Positions 35,871 to 45,118 of a stretch of 64,000 nt of DNA are shown piece by piece (the first letter of the stretch is position 1; the number at the start of each line of letters is the position of its first letter). The notes under the pieces were generated by a model. That model worked only from the letters and a program-made list of their open reading frames with translations, was not told where the DNA came from and searched no databases. Location: positions 921,536 to 985,535 of the forward strand of contig NZ_CP089291.1 of the NCBI RefSeq assembly GCF_022818495.1, in the 5' to 3' direction. This DNA comes from Fodinisporobacter ferrooxydans (GTDB taxonomy: Bacteria; Bacillota; Bacilli; Tumebacillales; MYW30-H2). Made by a program: the position numbers and the translations under genes.

Positions 35871-37403
35871 TCAATTCGCTGAAGAACTGCCGAAATTTGA
35901 ACTGGATGCAATTACCCAAGGTGTCTGGAACGCCAACATGGCGTTATCATGCTGCGCTGCAAGCATTACCATTTGCTGCTTATCGCTTTCGACTGCCAAT
36001 TGCGCTTTTGTGACATCTGCTTGGATCGCCATTCCATTCTGATATAAAGCTTGTTCTTTCTTTAATGCATCTTCATCCGATGTAATTGCTGCCTGCAGTT
36101 TGCTATATTGATCTTCCATACCTTTGATTTGATAATATAAGGATCTAACGACTTGATCCAATTGCTTCTGCTGATCTGCAGCAGAATAGGAGGCTAAATT
36201 TACATCAATTTGTTTTGCCTGATATGGGTCGGCAGTTTTGACGTTAAACGTATACTGTTTTAAACCTAATTTAGCCAAGTCAACGTTTTGATTTGCAACC
36301 CACAACAACGGGCTTTGGGATTCCGCTTGTGTTACTTTTGAATTCACATCCGTTTGTGCCAGCGGTGTCATTTGCGGAATATCAATCAATTGCGGTTTCG
36401 CATCCGTCGGAAGCCCCGTCAATTGATCGAACTGCTGATATGCATTGTCAACTGCTTTACTCGCAGCCTGCTGATTGGACTGTGCCGCAGTTACAGCAGT
36501 ATTCGCCTGATCGTAATCGATTTTCCCAATGACGCCATTCTGATAATTGGCTGACGCTATCTGCTGTTGTAAAGTCGCATTCTGCAACTGTAAATCTGCC
36601 AATTTTTTCCCTTCCAGAGCCTGAAGTACGCCATTATATGCCTGTTTTACACCATACGCAAGAGATTCTTGTGTAAAGTCATAAATTTTCTGCGCATTTT
36701 GATAACTGATATTATCTGCCGCATATGTCGCATATAACGCAGATGACATCGCGTTTCCACCAGCCGCCGGTGAGTATTTCACATTATCCGAGTAATGATC
36801 CAGTACTTGCTTTGACCGATCAATGTTTGCAGAAGCACTTTTGACAGGATAGCTGTTCTCCATTGCCAAACTAAGTGCTTTATCATATGTTAGCGGAACT
36901 CCTGTTGCTGACGTACTTGAACCAGCGCCTGAATTTGTCAAGGCTGAATTGAGTCCCTTGGAAAAAATTAATACGGTTCGGTTGACTCCATCCCATTCCA
37001 CGTCGGCTCCTAATGCTTCACTAACGAATCGCAACGGAATCATGGCTCTATTATTGACCAGTTGTACAGGTTGATCGATTTTTACATTGCTTCCATTGAT
37101 AACTGCAAAATCAGAATTCACAGCAATCTGTATTCGCTTTGTATCTTTTGCTATTGTAACTGTCTGGGAAGGAGCATCCCATGAAACTGTCGCACCTAAT
37201 TTTTCAAAAATACTTCGCAACGGAACCAGTGTATACCCATTTTCGATCACTGGCTGCGGTTGAATCGCTTGTACTTTCCCGTCTATTTGAATGCTAATAT
37301 CCGATGCAGAATTCGTTGCGACAGAATTGCTGTCAGCAAATGCAAAAGGGGTACTACTCAATATCATGATTGAAAAAGCAATGCCTGCTGTAAATCTCTT
37401 CAT
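35871..37403 (-). CDS. Stalk domain fused to a TolC-like domain
   Basis: This 510-residue protein has a signal peptide (TAGIAFSIMILSSTPFAFA) and a stalk domain made of two copies of the copper-amine-oxidase-N pattern (GYTLVPLRSIFEKLGATVSWD and NRAMIPLRFVSEALGADVEWD, about 35-150). A helical TolC-like region covers about 170-500 (YDKALSLAMENSYPVKSASANIDRSK; ANYQNGVIGKIDYDQANTAVTAAQSNQQAA; LYQNGMAIQADVTKAQLAVESDKQQ). TolC proteins normally form outer-membrane exit ducts. Here the stalk domain may hold it in or on the wall. AAGGAGG precedes the ATG. A duct role with the RND systems is inference. Confidence 0.82.
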   Translation of the reverse strand: MKRFTAGIAFSIMILSSTPFAFADSNSVATNSASDISIQIDGKVQAIQPQPVIENGYTLVPLRSIFEKLGATVSWDAPSQTVTIAKDTKRIQIAVNSDFAVINGSNVKIDQPVQLVNNRAMIPLRFVSEALGADVEWDGVNRTVLIFSKGLNSALTNSGAGSSTSATGVPLTYDKALSLAMENSYPVKSASANIDRSKQVLDHYSDNVKYSPAAGGNAMSSALYATYAADNISYQNAQKIYDFTQESLAYGVKQAYNGVLQALEGKKLADLQLQNATLQQQIASANYQNGVIGKIDYDQANTAVTAAQSNQQAASKAVDNAYQQFDQLTGLPTDAKPQLIDIPQMTPLAQTDVNSKVTQAESQSPLLWVANQNVDLAKLGLKQYTFNVKTADPYQAKQIDVNLASYSAADQQKQLDQVVRSLYYQIKGMEDQYSKLQAAITSDEDALKKEQALYQNGMAIQADVTKAQLAVESDKQQMVMLAAQHDNAMLAFQTPWVIASSSNFGSSSAN

Positions 37404-37466
37404 TGATTCCCCTCCTTACGGAGATAATTCGAACATTACACTATCCTTTTTAATATACTTTCTATT

Positions 37467-37496
37467 AAAAAAGGCCCCCTGATGGAGGCCTTTTTT
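37467..37496. terminator. Bidirectional rho-independent terminator
   Basis: AAAAAAGGCC...GGCCTTTTTT with a short GC-rich centre lies 22 bp beyond the stop of the large surface protein gene and 60 bp upstream of the stalk-TolC gene on the same strand, separating the two transcripts. Confidence 0.85.
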
Positions 37497-37518
37497 ATTT
37501 GATTTTTAATGCAATTTA

Positions 37519-39939
37519 TTAGTTGCCGAATGTAGCGGTTTGAGTCGCTGCATCCCAGCTAACATTTACACCGAGTGCTTGAGCTATCCAAGAGACTGGC
37601 AATACTGTGTAGTCATTAACAATCGCAGGAGCTGTATCCATCGATATAGTAGCGCCATTAATTATCATTTGGTAGCTGCCGATCTTCATCTGAACAATGC
37701 GGTTGCCATTGAAGATTGTAACTGTGCGGTCTGCATTATTCCATACAATGTGGCTTGCATCAATGCCAAGTGCATTTGCTGCATCACGAACACCTACAAA
37801 TGTGCGGCTATCCTTGATGAACGGAGCAACAACAGCAGTTTGTGTTTGTCCGTTAACACTGTAAGATGCATTGCCAATCGTAAATACTGCTTTGGATGTT
37901 GTATCTGTCGGAGCTGGTGTAGCAACTGTTGCAACGACTGCACTAGCAGCAGTTGTATCATTTGAATTCCAGTTCGCAACAGCATAGGAGTTGTTGTTAG
38001 AACCAGCATCGATAGCGTATGCTGTATATCCTACTGAATTCCCTTTTACTTTCAGAGAAATATCGCCTTGTGGTACAGTACGATCCAAGGAAAGCTGCGG
38101 AGCTTTGATTGTAATAGTACTTGGTGTAGTACTTGAAGAATCTACATAGAAGTCCAAGTACCCTTTATTGTTGCTGCCAAGTCCTGATGTTACATCTTTA
38201 ATCTTCAAATCGCCGCTTGTAACCTGAACATCAGGTGTACCGCTAAACTGAACACCATAAGGCAATTCAAGGTGAACATAGTTGTAAGTAGTACCATTCA
38301 CAGTTGTTTTGTTAAATGCGGATGCGACATTTTCTGTCAAAGTAATATCGCCAATTTGTTGCCCAGCTGCACCGATAGTTACGTTCGGCTTGCTAGCAAC
38401 ACTGATGGAAACAGGCTTTTGTACAGTTGCAACAGTAACATTGCCAGTCAATCCTTCGGAACCGCCTACTTGAAGAGCCATGTCTCCGCTAAAGTTTGGA
38501 GCAATCGCTACTTGGAAGTTTTTCAGATCGATTTCGCCAGGATTTGTGGAGTTAGAGCTTTCAGAACTTTGTACAGTTAATTTCAATGTACGATGGTCTG
38601 TATTTGTATACTCTACTTTCGAAATCGTAAGACCATTTGTACCGCTGATGGAACCTGTATAACTGCCATTTGCAATATTAGTAGAATTTTCAAATGGACT
38701 TTCCCAACGAACGCCATTTGGCAATGTCAATTCAATTGTACGGTTGCTTACAAACGAACCGGCAACATTTTCTTTAATTGCAATATCGCTGATTTGCTGC
38801 TCTTTTTGACCAGCTACCAATGAAGGCTTGCTGCTAGCGCTGACTGCCCCGCCATATTCTCCGTAGGTACCAACTGTCAATGTCCCTGTATTGACTGTGG
38901 AAGAACCGTTTACCTGAGCTACTACATCACCGGTTTTTGCTACAGAGGAATCATCCACATAGAAATTTAATGGGATATTCCAACTGGACGCTGCTTGTGT
39001 ACCGACATATGTTTGAGTTGCAGAGTTATATTCACCAATTGCATTAACGTAAAGTGTATCAGTACCTGCGCCAGTTACGCTAACTTGGAAACCAGGATTT
39101 GTATCAGCTGTAGTTACTAATCTAGCATTGTCACCAAAGATATTTACAATGCTGCCAGCTGCGGTTGTGCTCCACTTAAAGCCGTTTGGCAATTTCAATT
39201 TCAAGCTGTCAGAAGACAAGCGCATGGAGTTTGCAACTTCTTCTGTCAAATGCAAGTTGAAAGTGAAGTTGTCGCTTGAACTTTGTGTATCAGTAGCAGC
39301 GAGATCAACCTGACCGGAAGATACTACATTCGCTACTGTAACAGTTCCAGCAGGCAATACGCTGTCAGATGCTGCTGAAAATCCGATTTGTACAGGACCG
39401 CTCGCTACACCGACGTTTTTAAGATTTGACAACTTCAAATACACATGAGCATCGTCAGTTGTTGCAGCACTTGGGTCTACAGTAATTTTTGCTGTCGTAG
39501 CAGATAGAATCTGTGTAGTTGTTGTTAAAGTAGCGCCAGTAGAGTTGAATGGAGAATATCCATAAACATCATTTGCTACGTTGGTTGTATTGCCACTGGC
39601 ATCATAGAAAATTTCCGAGTCTGTTGAGCCAGTAGCAGTACCAGTAGTAGATACTGTCTTAGAACCTACAGCATCACTGAATTGCAATCCGCTTGGCAAT
39701 GTAATTGTTACTTGATTATCGCCACCTGGAAGCAATGTGCCTTTAGGAATAAAGATATCTACTGTTCCGAAGTTGTATGTTTGATTGGAGCTGTTGACAT
39801 TCGGAACCGTAATTGCGGAAAGACTACCGTTGCCTGCTGCATAAGCTGCGTTTGTAGCTACGAAGCCAGCTGCCGGAGCCAAAGATGCCAGCATTGCTGC
39901 TGTAGAAACTACTGCTAAAAGTTTTTTACCTTTATTCAT
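37519..39939 (-). CDS. Large secreted surface protein with C-terminal stalk domain
   Basis: The 806-residue product has a signal peptide (KLLAVVSTAAMLASLAPAAGFVATNAAYA), then at least three beta-rich repeats. Each contains a segment like EEVANSMRLSSDSLKLKLPNGFKW, KENVAGSFVSNRTIELTLPNGVRWESP or ENVASAFNKTTVNG...LELPYGVQF. A stalk domain follows at about 690-806 (KDSRTFVGVRDAANALGIDASHIVWNNADRTVTIF; NDYTVLPVSWIAQALGVNVSWD). The AAGGAGGAG site and very long leader suggest abundant expression; it could be the main S-layer-like protein, although it lacks SLH domains. Cysteine is absent, as usual for wall proteins. Confidence 0.87.
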   Translation of the reverse strand: MNKGKKLLAVVSTAAMLASLAPAAGFVATNAAYAAGNGSLSAITVPNVNSSNQTYNFGTVDIFIPKGTLLPGGDNQVTITLPSGLQFSDAVGSKTVSTTGTATGSTDSEIFYDASGNTTNVANDVYGYSPFNSTGATLTTTTQILSATTAKITVDPSAATTDDAHVYLKLSNLKNVGVASGPVQIGFSAASDSVLPAGTVTVANVVSSGQVDLAATDTQSSSDNFTFNLHLTEEVANSMRLSSDSLKLKLPNGFKWSTTAAGSIVNIFGDNARLVTTADTNPGFQVSVTGAGTDTLYVNAIGEYNSATQTYVGTQAASSWNIPLNFYVDDSSVAKTGDVVAQVNGSSTVNTGTLTVGTYGEYGGAVSASSKPSLVAGQKEQQISDIAIKENVAGSFVSNRTIELTLPNGVRWESPFENSTNIANGSYTGSISGTNGLTISKVEYTNTDHRTLKLTVQSSESSNSTNPGEIDLKNFQVAIAPNFSGDMALQVGGSEGLTGNVTVATVQKPVSISVASKPNVTIGAAGQQIGDITLTENVASAFNKTTVNGTTYNYVHLELPYGVQFSGTPDVQVTSGDLKIKDVTSGLGSNNKGYLDFYVDSSSTTPSTITIKAPQLSLDRTVPQGDISLKVKGNSVGYTAYAIDAGSNNNSYAVANWNSNDTTAASAVVATVATPAPTDTTSKAVFTIGNASYSVNGQTQTAVVAPFIKDSRTFVGVRDAANALGIDASHIVWNNADRTVTIFNGNRIVQMKIGSYQMIINGATISMDTAPAIVNDYTVLPVSWIAQALGVNVSWDAATQTATFGN

Positions 39940-40658
39940 ATACTTTCTTTCTCCTCCTTAAAAACCTTCATCTGAATCGAGTAGGATGTTTCATAACGTA
40001 TGTGTTGCTAAATCCGTTACTGCTGTCCCCACACAGGCTATGTATCCAACAGAATCTCTTGTATACCACTCTATCAATCTTTTCTCCCCGTTCCATGATA
40101 GCTGTGCATTTCGAGGTATCTGTCATGCAAGATCGGTCGCCCTAGCAGGACAACATCCCTCCTTTCAGTGTAACTTTATCTACTTTGCTATCAAGTATAG
40201 CAAATTATTAAACGCTGTCATACTTCTAATTTCGACAAACCCTTGCAAATTCCTTTTTCTGATTTTGAGAAACTTGTGGAATTTTTGTGGAGTTTGTCTT
40301 CTAAATTGCACTGCTCTTGCAGTATAGCGGCTTTGCGGTATTTCGTAAATCGGAATGTTGTGGAAACATTCTTCTTCCCTGGCAACACCGCTTTCGTATC
40401 CTGCTCCTGTAGTATACCGATTGCCCGGTCGTTCGTAAAGGGACTTCCTCGGTTTTCCTAACACTAGCAATGGATTACAAGTTTACCAAAACACGAGAAA
40501 CATTGCAAATTGATACTATCCACTACTAGACAATGCTTCAATTATAAAGTTTAGTATAATTGTCAGAGACTAGCAAGTGTTTTCTATAAAAAATATTATT
40601 TTTTTATTGCATCAGTGCCATTACATTACTTTATTTCGCTGTTTTTGTCAAACTTTGT
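39940..40658 (-). promoter_or_regulatory. Long leader of the large surface protein with 90-bp spaced repeats
   Basis: The gap is about 720 bases with no gene. Two related 40-bp segments lie exactly 90 bp apart (40311-40350 and 40401-40440); both read on the plus strand as CTGCTC.TG.AGTATA.CG....GCGGT/CCGGT..TTCGTAAA. The first also forms CACTGC/GCAGT and GAATGTT/AACATTC hairpins. On the minus strand they would lie 370-500 nt before the start at 39939, so they may be a folded mRNA leader or repeated binding sites. The class is unknown to me. Confidence 0.45.
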
Positions 40659-41756
40659 CTACTTGTGGTGTTTTGCCACGCGTTCGTACAGATTGTATGT
40701 ATGTTCACACATCTGCTGAATGGAAAACATCCGTTCAATCGCTTTTCGATCCGGCATCTCCGGCTGCTGCAGCATGCGGTCGATTCCGGCGGCCAACTCC
40801 AGAGGATCGCCTGCTTTCACAAGGCTTGCACCGCTTTTCACATGGCTGGCGATTTCGATGCAGCCGCCGACTCGCGTTGCCACCACCGGCACGCCGCATG
40901 CCAAAGCCTCCGCCATGGATAAGGAGAATCCTTCAGAGATGGACGGCTGTACGACGAGATCTGCTTGCTGGTAAAACGGCACGATCGCATCTTGATGTCC
41001 GACCATGTCCACAGGCAGGCTTCTTTCCCGAATGATGCTCTCCAGCTCCGGGCGCATTTCGCCGTCGCCGACGAATACATAGCGGGCCGGTGTCTGCACA
41101 TGCTCGATCGCTTGCAGCAGGTCCTTGTGGCCTTTGACCGGGTGCAGACGGGCGACTGTGAGCACGACCGGCCGATCGTCGTTGGCCGTATGCTGTTTTG
41201 CCGCATCGCGCTGCGCCTTCCGCCCCGGTACGAAAAGGGTCGTATCGATGCCGTTGTAGATGACCTGAATCTTCTTCGGATGCACATGCTGCTCGACCAG
41301 GTCTTTTTTCATCGCGCGAGACACGGCAATATATGTGTGCACTGCCGGTCTTGTCGCTTTTTCCAAGGTGTAAAAAATCGTGCGCTTGAGATACTTGGGA
41401 TAATCGAGTGCAAAGCAGCTGTGTACAGTCGTGATCAGCGGTATGCCGAATCCTTTGCCGACGATTCTTCCCAATACGTTTGCACGCACTCCATGTGTAT
41501 GTATGATTTGCGGGCGAAAATTATGAATGATTTTGCGAAGAATTTGAAAACTTTTGAAAACGCCTTGGCCGAGCGATGTCACAGGAATCTCTGCCTGCTG
41601 CACCCGCTTGGCAAAGAGGGCGTCATAAAAACAGGCCACTTGCGGAGTGACTGCAGATGCTTCAAACCCTTTCATCAGACTGAGCACGTGTTGTTCGGCT
41701 CCTCCAAATTCCCCGCCGCCTATGATATATAACACACGGATGGGTTTGTTCGACAC
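40659..41756 (-). CDS. Family 4 glycosyltransferase (GT-B)
   Basis: The 365-residue protein has the two-Rossmann GT-B plan: VLYIIGGGEFGGAEQHVLSLMKGF at the N-terminus, PQIIHTHGVRANVLGRI, VIYNGIDTTLFVPG between the lobes, and the donor-site SISEGFSLSMAEALACGVPVVATRVGG with its conserved Glu. It probably adds a sugar to a cell-envelope glycan; donor and acceptor are not evident. The start is GTG with GGGAG 10 nt upstream. It is monocistronic and divergent from yigZ. Confidence 0.9.
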   Translation of the reverse strand: MSNKPIRVLYIIGGGEFGGAEQHVLSLMKGFEASAVTPQVACFYDALFAKRVQQAEIPVTSLGQGVFKSFQILRKIIHNFRPQIIHTHGVRANVLGRIVGKGFGIPLITTVHSCFALDYPKYLKRTIFYTLEKATRPAVHTYIAVSRAMKKDLVEQHVHPKKIQVIYNGIDTTLFVPGRKAQRDAAKQHTANDDRPVVLTVARLHPVKGHKDLLQAIEHVQTPARYVFVGDGEMRPELESIIRERSLPVDMVGHQDAIVPFYQQADLVVQPSISEGFSLSMAEALACGVPVVATRVGGCIEIASHVKSGASLVKAGDPLELAAGIDRMLQQPEMPDRKAIERMFSIQQMCEHTYNLYERVAKHHK

Positions 41757-41950
41757 GCGCAGTCAACTCCCTAACGTAAAGTTTTTAAACATTCAGCCAC
41801 AGATTTCCTGTGTAGACTATATCCTTTATATCATTTTTTGAATCGGAATTAAACATGAACTTCGTTTTTTATAGCGTATGACAATTTGGATATGGTATAC
41901 ATGGTACATGGTCATGCTATGACAATAGCAGCAGAGAAAGGAGATTTGCC

Positions 41951-42601
41951 ATGAATCCGTCACATCCGCCTCTTTCCTATCGCACGATCCGGGGCTATGG
42001 AGAAGAGACGATTTTGATCAAGAAATCCCGCTTTATCGGGTATGCGCAGCCCGTATCCTCGGATGCGGAAGCGATGGCGTTCGTCGAGACCATTCGCAAA
42101 AAACACTGGGATGCCACGCACAATTGTTATGCCTATTGTATCGGCTCACAGGATGAGATGCAAAAGTCCAATGATGACGGAGAGCCGGGCGGCACTGCCG
42201 GGAAGCCGATCCTGGAAGTGATCAAAAAGGAAGAAGTAAAAAACGCAGTTGTCGTCGTCACCCGGTATTTTGGCGGCATCCTCCTCGGCGCCGGCGGATT
42301 GATCCGCGCATACAGCCAGTCGGCCGCAGCCGCTTTGCATGCTGCGACAATTGTCCGCAAGGAGCTGCATCAGGCGCTATGGGTCGTTCTGGATTATGGC
42401 TGGCATGGCAAACTCGAGCATCTGATCGCGGGCAACGCTTCCTGGATCGTCGCTGACACCCAATTTGCCGATCGGGTCAAAATGCTTGTCCATGTACCGT
42501 CTGACGACACGGAAGCATTTGTCAAGCAAGTCACAAACCTCACCAACGGACAGGCGGAACTGCAGCCGGATACTCCCTTGTATGTGTGTGTGCCTGTATA
42601 A
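41951..42601 (+). CDS. yigZ: YigZ/IMPACT family protein
   Basis: The 216-residue protein matches the YigZ (UPF0029, IMPACT) family: KKSRFIGYAQPV, then KKHWDATHNCYAYCIG, SNDDGEPGGTAGKPILEV and VVTRYFGGILLGAGGLIRAYSQSA, with the C-terminal DUF1949-like domain. Family members bind nucleic acid or ribosome-associated factors and are linked to translational stress responses; the exact bacterial role is unsettled. AAAGGAG precedes the ATG. Confidence 0.93.
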   Translation: MNPSHPPLSYRTIRGYGEETILIKKSRFIGYAQPVSSDAEAMAFVETIRKKHWDATHNCYAYCIGSQDEMQKSNDDGEPGGTAGKPILEVIKKEEVKNAVVVVTRYFGGILLGAGGLIRAYSQSAAAALHAATIVRKELHQALWVVLDYGWHGKLEHLIAGNASWIVADTQFADRVKMLVHVPSDDTEAFVKQVTNLTNGQAELQPDTPLYVCVPV

Positions 42602-42703
42602 AGAACTTACGCGTCCGCAGATTCCTGGATCGTTTGCAGTCCAAATACACCTTTTGGCAATTTAAATTCCGGCTATTCACATTCCGGTTCCTATCCTGCA
42701 CTA

Positions 42704-43384
42704 TCACTTGGGAAGCGGTATTTTGATCAAATCGCCGGCATAGGGAGCGGACCCCTCCGCGCAAAACCCGCCCGGATCGAACCGGAACCGGGTGTCCCGC
42801 TCCCTCCCAAGAGGCCTGCTCGCAGCGATTTCCTGCCGGCTGTCCTGCAGTAATTTCTGAATCGCAAGTCCGTCATTCATGCTCGCCATCACTTTTTGAT
42901 ACGCCTGGAAACAAGGCACCAGAAACCGATCCAGCAGCAATATGGCGCATTTGGCATCCGGATATTCGTCAAAGTAGCCGGCATCCAGCGTTTGCATGTA
43001 CACAGACTTGATCACTTGCGTAATCGTATCCATCATGAAATAGCCTATGGTGCCATCCCCCCGCACCCGCTCCCGGCAGCGCATTTTGAGCGGCAACAGG
43101 ATCGTCGCTCCGACGGGAATCGGGATATTCCGATATTTCCCCAAATGCTCGCTGAACCAGGACATTTTATGCGAGGATTCCCCGTGAAATTTGGTAAATC
43201 TCGATGACCAAAAATCGGTTGAATACAGGCGTTCTTCCAATGTCCCGTCTGTATACAGCACTTTCGTTATATTGCCGACTCCATCCTTGTAAAACGGCAG
43301 GACGCAGGAGATTCGCTTTACATCCCTCTCAATCTCCGGCGTTTCCAGTTTGATCGAGCGAAATAATGATTGCCCTCGGCCCAT
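42704..43384 (-). CDS. Conserved-looking protein of unknown function
   Basis: The 226-residue protein has no signal peptide or membrane helix. It contains a beta-rich first half (IERDVKRISCVLPFYKDGVGNITKVLYTDGTLEERLY) and a helical second half. I recognise no family. GGAGGGG lies 5-7 nt before the ATG at 43384; an earlier in-frame start at 43411 is less likely. A 155-bp MITE lies just upstream and may have altered its promoter. Confidence 0.6.
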   Translation of the reverse strand: MGRGQSLFRSIKLETPEIERDVKRISCVLPFYKDGVGNITKVLYTDGTLEERLYSTDFWSSRFTKFHGESSHKMSWFSEHLGKYRNIPIPVGATILLPLKMRCRERVRGDGTIGYFMMDTITQVIKSVYMQTLDAGYFDEYPDAKCAILLLDRFLVPCFQAYQKVMASMNDGLAIQKLLQDSRQEIAASRPLGRERDTRFRFDPGGFCAEGSAPYAGDLIKIPLPK

Positions 43385-43420
43385 ACTTCCCCTCCTCAAA
43401 GCCATTGACATTTGATTTTA

Positions 43421-43575
43421 GTGCGTGTTCAAAAAGTGGTTAAGTAAGACATAAGGAGTACGAAGCCGAAGCACGAAAAGGCGACGGAGTGTACGTGTTT
43501 GGTACATGAGTAAGCCTTTTTGGGATTCGGCAAAGCAATCCGCCGTAGAGTTTTGACTACGTTTTGAACATCCTC
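43421..43575. mobile_element. 155-bp MITE, copy 1
   Basis: The element runs from GTGCGTGTTCAAAA to TTTTGAACATCCTC and is flanked by the 5-bp direct repeat TTTTA (43416-43420 and 43576-43580). The interior folds back (GCCGAA/TTCGGC; AAAAGGC/GCCTTTTT; TGTAC/GTACA) and encodes nothing. A second copy, 155 bp and nearly identical, lies at 45119-45273 with a different duplication, showing that this is a mobile unit moved in trans by an unknown transposase. Confidence 0.9.
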
Positions 43576-43813
43576 TTTTATACAAATGTATAAAATCAAT
43601 CTACGTCTATCTTTTCATATATTTTTCCAAAAAGTCAATATTTGTTTGGTTTAATTAATAAAATGTTCTAACAAATTTACAAGATGATCAATTAATTCGC
43701 TGATTAATCGTTCATTTTCTGCATTTGGGCAAATCGACAGCCATAGGAAACCATTGTAACTTTGGGTTGCGCGAACATCCGGTGGGCCGGCCCCCATTGG
43801 AGGATACCCTTTT

Positions 43814-44575
43814 ATGAAAGCACATACCCATGTTGATACAATTGCACAAAGTGAAACTCATGACGATACGCATGCATATGTTCCTGCCACCGACTGCAGC
43901 GAGTCCAATCTGGCATCTGCAAAGTCCCCGCAAACATCGGGAGATGCCGCACAGACAACACAGACAACACAGACAACACAGACATCACAGACATCACAGG
44001 CATCACAGACAAGGGATGCCGTCGACTGGACAGCGCTCGCAGCGGCGGTCCGGGCGGGTGACGAACGAAAGTTTGCCGAGTTGGCCGAGATGTTTCGGCC
44101 GTTGCTCCGCAAGATGATGGGGCGATTTTACCGCCACGCACACATGGAAGACTTGTGGCAGGAAGCGCTCATCGCACTGTATCTGGCCGCGGTCGAATAC
44201 GATCCCGCACGGGGCATCGCATTTCCCGGCTATGTAGACGCAAGGGTCCGTTTTGCATTGTGGAATTTTTGCACACGCACACAGCGCAGAGAATCCAGGG
44301 AAGTGCTGCCTGCCCTTGCGCAAGACGAAGAAAACGGCATGGATGCCATGCTTTTGCTGCCTTGTCCATTGGCAGAGGAATACTTTCACCTCATAGAAAT
44401 GTCAGAAATGTTTCATTCTTTAAGCAAGCGGGAACGTTTGGCTGTTATACGTTTGGTGTTGGAGAGGCAAAAGCCGGGGGAATTGGCCCTCGAATGTCAC
44501 GTCTCCGTGGAAACGGTAAAGACGTGGAAAAAACGGGCGCTGCAGAAGCTGCGGGCATGGTGGCGGAATCTTTGA
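43814..44575 (+). CDS. Sigma-70-like factor with repetitive N-terminus
   Basis: The 253-residue protein ends in sigma-factor domains. A region 2 lies at about 90-160 (FRPLLRKMMGRFYRHAHMEDLWQEALIALYLAAVEYDPARG.AFPGYVDARVRFALWNF) and a region 4 helix-turn-helix at about 200-250 (LSKRERLAVIRLVLERQKPGELALECHVSVETVKTWKKRALQKL). The first 68 residues are low-complexity: nine-base DNA repeats (43952-44012) encode TQT and SQT units. There is no region 3 and no anti-sigma gene beside it. It resembles the small helper sigma-like proteins of Bacilli. An alternative is a phage-like regulator. Confidence 0.75.
   Translation: MKAHTHVDTIAQSETHDDTHAYVPATDCSESNLASAKSPQTSGDAAQTTQTTQTTQTSQTSQASQTRDAVDWTALAAAVRAGDERKFAELAEMFRPLLRKMMGRFYRHAHMEDLWQEALIALYLAAVEYDPARGIAFPGYVDARVRFALWNFCTRTQRRESREVLPALAQDEENGMDAMLLLPCPLAEEYFHLIEMSEMFHSLSKRERLAVIRLVLERQKPGELALECHVSVETVKTWKKRALQKLRAWWRNL
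43952..44012 (+). repeat. 9-bp tandem repeat inside the sigma-like gene
   Basis: About seven tandem copies of ACAGACAAC/ACAGACATC encode Thr-Gln-Thr or Ser-Gln-Thr units. Because the unit is a multiple of three, copy-number change would lengthen or shorten the N-terminal tail without breaking the frame. Confidence 0.9.
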
Positions 44576-44635
44576 GATTCCGCCAAAAGGCTGACCCGGC
44601 AGGGAAACAGCAGGAGCAATCACCTGCTTTTGCGC

Positions 44636-45067
44636 CTACTCCTGGATGGCGAACATGATTTCCCCTTCGCATACGACTTGTCCGTCGACTTTCGCAACGG
44701 CTGTTCCTTTGCCGATGCGCGCCTTTAACCGGGTGATCTCTACAGCCAAGTGGAGCGTATCGCCAGGCCGTACCTGTCCGCGGAAACGCAAGCCGTCAAT
44801 GCCGGCAAAGAAGGCGATTCTCCCTTTGTATTCCGCTTTCGACAAAAGGGCAAACGCACCCACTTGGGCCAGTGCTTCCACGATCAATACACCAGGCATC
44901 ACCGGGTACTCCGGGAAATGCCCTTGAAAAAATGGTTCATTCATCGTCACGTTTTTGATGCCGGCTGCACTGACACCCGGTTCGCATTCCAGGATTTTAT
45001 CGACCAGCAAAAACGGATGGCGATGTGGTATGATCTCCTGGATTTGTTCAATATTGTACATGTTCAT
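44636..45067 (-). CDS. fabZ: 3-hydroxyacyl-ACP dehydratase FabZ
   Basis: The 143-residue hot-dog-fold enzyme dehydrates (3R)-hydroxyacyl-ACP to trans-2-enoyl-ACP in type II fatty acid synthesis. The [17 protein letters not shown] start and the active-site stretch [25 protein letters not shown] (catalytic His and Glu) are canonical, and length is standard. In Bacillus fabZ also lies near flhO/flhP and mbl, which supports chromosomal synteny here. It converges with the sigma-like gene. A MITE is about 50 bp upstream of its start. Confidence 0.97.
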   Translation of the reverse strand: MNMYNIEQIQEIIPHRHPFLLVDKILECEPGVSAAGIKNVTMNEPFFQGHFPEYPVMPGVLIVEALAQVGAFALLSKAEYKGRIAFFAGIDGLRFRGQVRPGDTLHLAVEITRLKARIGKGTAVAKVDGQVVCEGEIMFAIQE

Positions 45068-45118
45068 GAATCGTCCTTTCTTGCACTCCTGTCCAAATGT
45101 CCAGCTTTTTCATTTCTA

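Noticed and set aside
40270-40450. Possible cyclic di-GMP-I riboswitch (GCAAAGCC-like string)
   Set aside because: Only a short string matches. The CACAGGGCAAACC half and the closing GTAGC...GGTTACC helix of the class are absent.
40180-40470. A 96-codon minus-strand frame across the 90-bp spaced repeats
   Set aside because: The composition is odd (many Arg and Tyr), there is no ribosome site, and the repeat spacing is better explained as a structured leader.
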